NCBI GenBank assembly: GCA_945860745.1
Contig: CAMASH010000003.1
Span: 1 to 64,000 of the forward strand
Reading direction: 5' to 3'
Length of the DNA: 64,000 bases
Source: Chthoniobacter flavus
Lineage (GTDB): Bacteria; Verrucomicrobiota; Verrucomicrobiia; Chthoniobacterales; Terrimicrobiaceae
Made by a program: the position numbers and the translations under genes. The notes under the pieces were generated by a model that did no database searches, was not told the origin of the DNA, and saw only the letters and a program-made list of their open reading frames with translations. Positions 60,966-64,000 of this stretch are shown one piece after another; the stretch's first letter is position 1, and each line of letters opens with the position of its first letter.

Positions 60966-62743
60966 ATAAAAATTCCAAAATATTTGTCGCCGGGGCCAGG
61001 GGGTTGGTCGGGTCTGCGATCCTGCGGACTCTCGCGGAGAATGGATACCACAACGTTATCAGCCCGAGTCCCGCGCAACTGGATTTGACCGTCCAGGCCA
61101 AGACCTTCTCCTTCCTGAAAAAACACCGCCCGGACTATGTTTTTGTCGCGGCGGCCAAGGTCGGCGGCATCTGGGCGAATGCCAACTTTCCGGCCGAATT
61201 TTGTTATCAGAATCTGGCGATCGAAATCAATGTGATCCACGGCAGCTATCTGGCGGGGGTACGAAAGCTGCTCTTCTTGGGCAGTTCCTGTATCTACCCC
61301 AAGGAAAGCGAGATCCCCATCCGCGAAAGCTCCTTACTCACCGGTCCCCTGGAACCGACCAACGAAGGTTATGCGATCGCCAAAATCGCCGGCATCAAGC
61401 TGTGCCAGTATTACAGAGCGCAATACGGCTGTGACTTTATCTCCGTAATGCCGACCAACACTTTTGGCCCGAATGACAATTTCGATCTGCGGACGGGCCA
61501 CATGCTCGCCTCCCTGCTCCACAAATTCCACCTCGCCAAAATCAAGAATGAACCCGGCGTCTCTCTCTGGGGCACCGGGCGTCCGCGGCGTGAAATTATT
61601 TACGTCGATAACATTGCTGACGCCTGCCTGTTTCTGATGAACAACTATTCGGAAGCAATCCCCATTAATCTTGGCAGCGGGGACGATCACTCCATTCTCG
61701 ATATCGCGGAACTGATTAAGGAAAGGGTCGGCTATACCGGCCGGATCGACTGGGACACCAGCAAGCCCGACGGGGTCTATCGCAAAGTGATGGACGTCAG
61801 CCGCATCCTCGCCATGGGCTGGAAGCCGGAAATCTCCATGGAGGAAGGATTGGCGAGAACCTATGGCTGGCTGGTGGAGAACTATGACACGCTGCCCCTC
61901 CATGGCGGCTTCAAGAAAAAGGCCTTGATCATTCGCTCCGAATCATTGGCCCGTAAAATCAAGCGTCTGCTTATCGATCCCAGGCTGGCCAATAAATCCC
62001 TCGATGACAACACCACGATTCTCACGCATCGCGAGACCATCCAAGCGAAGGACTTTTTGCGGAAGGTCTACCTTTCCCATTACGCGGATTTCATCAAGAT
62101 TGAAAAGTCCATCGCTGACCAGCCCGGGGTCTCCCTTGAGATCGGATCCGGGGGTGGTTTTCTCAAGTCACTGCTTCCCACCATAACGACCTCGGAAGCG
62201 GAGCCTGTCGCAGGCATCGATCGCGTCGAGGAGGCCGGCCATCTTTCCTTTCCGGACGGAGCGCTCCGCGCCATCTATATGACCGGAGTCCTTCATCATC
62301 TTGCCAAGCCCCGCCAATTTTTTGCCGAAGCAAGCCGCTGTTTAAGGGAGGGCGGTTACCTCGTGATGATGGAGCCCCACATGTCTGCATTCGGGAAATT
62401 CTTTTTCCAGGTGCTGCACCATGAACCCAATGATTTCCTGACCCGTAAGTGGGAATTTCCGCAGGCCGGCCTGCTCAGTGATGCCAATACGGCGCTACCC
62501 TCCATTATTTTCGATCGGGACTACGAAATTTTTCAGGAGGAATTTCCGGAATTTGACATCGTCGAGCGTCGGTTCCACACCTTTGTAAAATACGGGCTGT
62601 CCGGTGGCGTCGGGTTTCGTTTCTCGGCTCCCGGCTGGCTCTACGGACCGGTGAGCCTGATCGAGTCTCTGCTCACTCCCTTCATGCGCCAATATCTCGG
62701 GACGATGCAGACGATCGTTTTGGTAAAGAACCGAAAAAGATAG
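60962..62743 (+). CDS. GDP-L-fucose synthase-like epimerase fused to a methyltransferase
   Basis: A 593-residue two-domain protein. Residues 1-310 are GDP-L-fucose-synthase-like: IFVAGARGLVGSAILRTL, FVAAAKVGGIWANANFPAEF, LFLGSSCIYPK and TNEGYAIAKIAG with the catalytic YxxxK. After a linker (about 315-370), VSLEIGSGGGFLKSLLP (SAM-binding motif I), LSFPDGALRAIYMTGVLHHLAKP and the tail form a class I SAM methyltransferase. The fusion suggests the product sugar or its intermediate is methylated. Start ATG 60962 overlaps the SDR stop. Confidence 0.88.
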   Translation: MNKNSKIFVAGARGLVGSAILRTLAENGYHNVISPSPAQLDLTVQAKTFSFLKKHRPDYVFVAAAKVGGIWANANFPAEFCYQNLAIEINVIHGSYLAGVRKLLFLGSSCIYPKESEIPIRESSLLTGPLEPTNEGYAIAKIAGIKLCQYYRAQYGCDFISVMPTNTFGPNDNFDLRTGHMLASLLHKFHLAKIKNEPGVSLWGTGRPRREIIYVDNIADACLFLMNNYSEAIPINLGSGDDHSILDIAELIKERVGYTGRIDWDTSKPDGVYRKVMDVSRILAMGWKPEISMEEGLARTYGWLVENYDTLPLHGGFKKKALIIRSESLARKIKRLLIDPRLANKSLDDNTTILTHRETIQAKDFLRKVYLSHYADFIKIEKSIADQPGVSLEIGSGGGFLKSLLPTITTSEAEPVAGIDRVEEAGHLSFPDGALRAIYMTGVLHHLAKPRQFFAEASRCLREGGYLVMMEPHMSAFGKFFFQVLHHEPNDFLTRKWEFPQAGLLSDANTALPSIIFDRDYEIFQEEFPEFDIVERRFHTFVKYGLSGGVGFRFSAPGWLYGPVSLIESLLTPFMRQYLGTMQTIVLVKNRKR

Positions 62744-63134
62744 CCGGTTTCGGACTCACTACGCGATGCTTATCCCTGCCAGGCTCGGATCCGGCCGATT
62801 CAGTTCCCCGGGGACTCTGATTGTATCCGGGGCCCGTCCATCGCGGGACCGCTTCTCGCTCTGAATAGCGGGATTGCCAACGGCCGCCCGGCTATTCTTC
62901 CTGGAACTGAAAAATCCGGTGGCGGGTCTCAAGAAATTTCCCGCTTCGATATTTTCCCGGCTGCGGGATTTGCCTCCCGCATCGCGGGCCCGGACGAGTC
63001 CGGCCAAGCCGCTTTCGGGCCGGGCCGGTGCAGCCGGAAATTCCGCCCTTGGGAAGACGGGCGCCTAAGCCGGCAGGTCACCGGCGTCAAACAATTTGAC
63101 AGGCCCGCCCGCCAGCCCGTTTGATCGCCCCGCC
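62744..63134. other. Gene-free 0.4-kb stretch
   Basis: GC-rich sequence between the fusion gene and the last partial gene. Open frames here look like shadow frames without protein character. No repeat, hairpin terminator or promoter stands out. Confidence 0.4.
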
Positions 63135-64000
63135 TTGAAAAACGACGCCGCACTTCCGCCTGCCGCATCCTCTTGGCGTCGCGCCGTGGTTCAGGCCCGC
63201 CTCATTCTCGGTCCCGTTGCGCTCGCCTTGGTGGCCATCCTTATTTTCGGAGACAAGCCTTGGGAAGTGAAGGTGGCGGAAGGCGCGCGGATGAAAATCT
63301 CCCAATACGTCGCCATTTATTTTTGGGCGGCCGCCTTGGGCAATCTCGTGCTGGTCGGCCTCCTCGCCGCCACAACCTCCTGGTGGACCCGGCCCATGCC
63401 GGACCGGCACTGGGCGGCAGAGAAAAAGATCTCCCGCCTTTTCCGCTGGCTGGTCCTCGGGGCCATGGTCGCGGCGGCCTTTCTGGCCTGGCCGCGCATG
63501 GCGCAAAGTTTCTGGCATGACGAATCCGACCGCGTGGAAGATGTCCTGGTCGGGAAGTACAAAAAAGACGACCCGGGCCGGTGGCAGTTCCATCCGCTCT
63601 CCTGGCGGGCCACCTTTTTCTACTACCGCGTGCCGAACCACGTCCTGCAAAGCGTCTTCAGCCGCGCCTCCAATGAGATCTGGCGCCTGGCGGCCCGGCC
63701 CACCGGATTCCAGTTCAGCGAAACCGCCATTCGCTTTCCCGGTTTTGTCGCGGGCCTGGCCGCGGTGGGCGCGCTGGCCCTGTTGCTGGCCCGGCTGGGA
63801 TTTCCCGCCGCGGGCGTCCTGGCCGCGTGGTTTCTGGCCATCCATCCGTGGTTCCTGCGCTATGCCACCGAGGCCCGGGCCTACAATTACGTGCTGCTAC
63901 TGGTGCCGCTGTATTTTCTCGCTGTGCGCAAGGTGTGGAGGGAGGGCCGGCCCATCGGCTGGGCGGTCTTCGGCCTCCTGCAATTTCTCCTCATGTATTT
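63135..64000 (+). CDS. ArnT/PMT-like membrane protein, N-terminal part
   Basis: The frame is open to the right edge of the window, so the C-terminus is missing. At least 288 residues with several hydrophobic helices. FWHDESDRVEDVLVGKY (about 133-149) carries the acidic loop of GT-C transferases, and NEIWRLAARPTGFQFSETAIRFPGFV and HPWFLRYATEARAYNYVLLLVPLYF are later family blocks. Start uncertain: TTG 63135, TTG 63096 and GTG 63186 are all in frame. Third such transferase in the glycan cluster. Confidence 0.7.
   Translation, partial: MKNDAALPPAASSWRRAVVQARLILGPVALALVAILIFGDKPWEVKVAEGARMKISQYVAIYFWAAALGNLVLVGLLAATTSWWTRPMPDRHWAAEKKISRLFRWLVLGAMVAAAFLAWPRMAQSFWHDESDRVEDVLVGKYKKDDPGRWQFHPLSWRATFFYYRVPNHVLQSVFSRASNEIWRLAARPTGFQFSETAIRFPGFVAGLAAVGALALLLARLGFPAAGVLAAWFLAIHPWFLRYATEARAYNYVLLLVPLYFLAVRKVWREGRPIGWAVFGLLQFLLMY

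Overview
The window is a high-GC bacterial chromosome segment with dense, mostly co-oriented genes, many ATGA/GTGA stop-start overlaps, single-copy housekeeping genes (valS, ffh, rpsP, rpsT, aroA, cmk, one tRNA-Met) and no rRNA, phage, IS element or CRISPR array. The gene mix fits Verrucomicrobiota: a LacI-regulated nag cluster with Gfo/Idh oxidoreductases, YfhO and ArnT-like membrane proteins, a Fur-family regulator fused into a suf operon, many VapC/PIN toxins and GC-rich intergenic palindromes. This assignment is inference from style, not from a marker gene.

Layout. 1-7.9 kb: valS (partial), a secreted cell-wall amidase, murI, a decayed PIN toxin, a glycosylase-like gene, alr, and a DUF485/acetate symporter pair. 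8.0-14.2 kb: an accessory island bounded on both sides by VapBC modules. It holds a membrane-anchored sigma factor, a lipoprotein interrupted by an in-frame TAG, an AAA ATPase overlapping a UDG-like gene, an ADP-ribosylglycohydrolase and a HAD protein whose 5' end is duplicated. 14.2-22.2 kb: ffh-rpsP-khpA, lipoproteins, and tyrA-aroA-cmk-plsC. 22.2-28.7 kb: a divergent LacI regulator and nagB-nagA-Gfo/Idh-Gfo/Idh running into a broken enolase-superfamily gene, then a dipeptide epimerase, rpsT and tRNA-Met. 28.9-43.1 kb: a secreted protein, thioesterase, ArnT-like transferase, HpaI aldolase/kinase pair with a broken LacI gene, trxB, a GT4 transferase, GNAT protein, rmuC, Tat-exported superoxide dismutase and malate synthase G.

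43.3-47.4 kb: Fur/PerR-like regulator-sufC-sufB-sufD, with a PerR-like box over the promoter. 47.4-52.5 kb: a toxin-antitoxin island (MNT-HEPN, RHH-PIN, AbrB-PIN, solitary PIN, fragments). Here the 3' end of sufD recurs twice more, each time directly behind a PIN gene, and an 84-bp identical repeat brackets the MNT-HEPN pair. This looks like repeated integration or recombination at the end of sufD and is the most unusual structure in the window.

52.7-64 kb: a surface-glycan cluster of YfhO-like and ArnT-like membrane proteins, a DPM1-like GT2, a split transketolase, an SDR epimerase and a GDP-fucose-synthase-like protein fused to a methyltransferase. Together these could make and transfer an unusual, possibly branched, sugar; that is inference.

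Two families of dispersed palindromic repeats sit close behind gene 3' ends, including both gaps of the suf operon.
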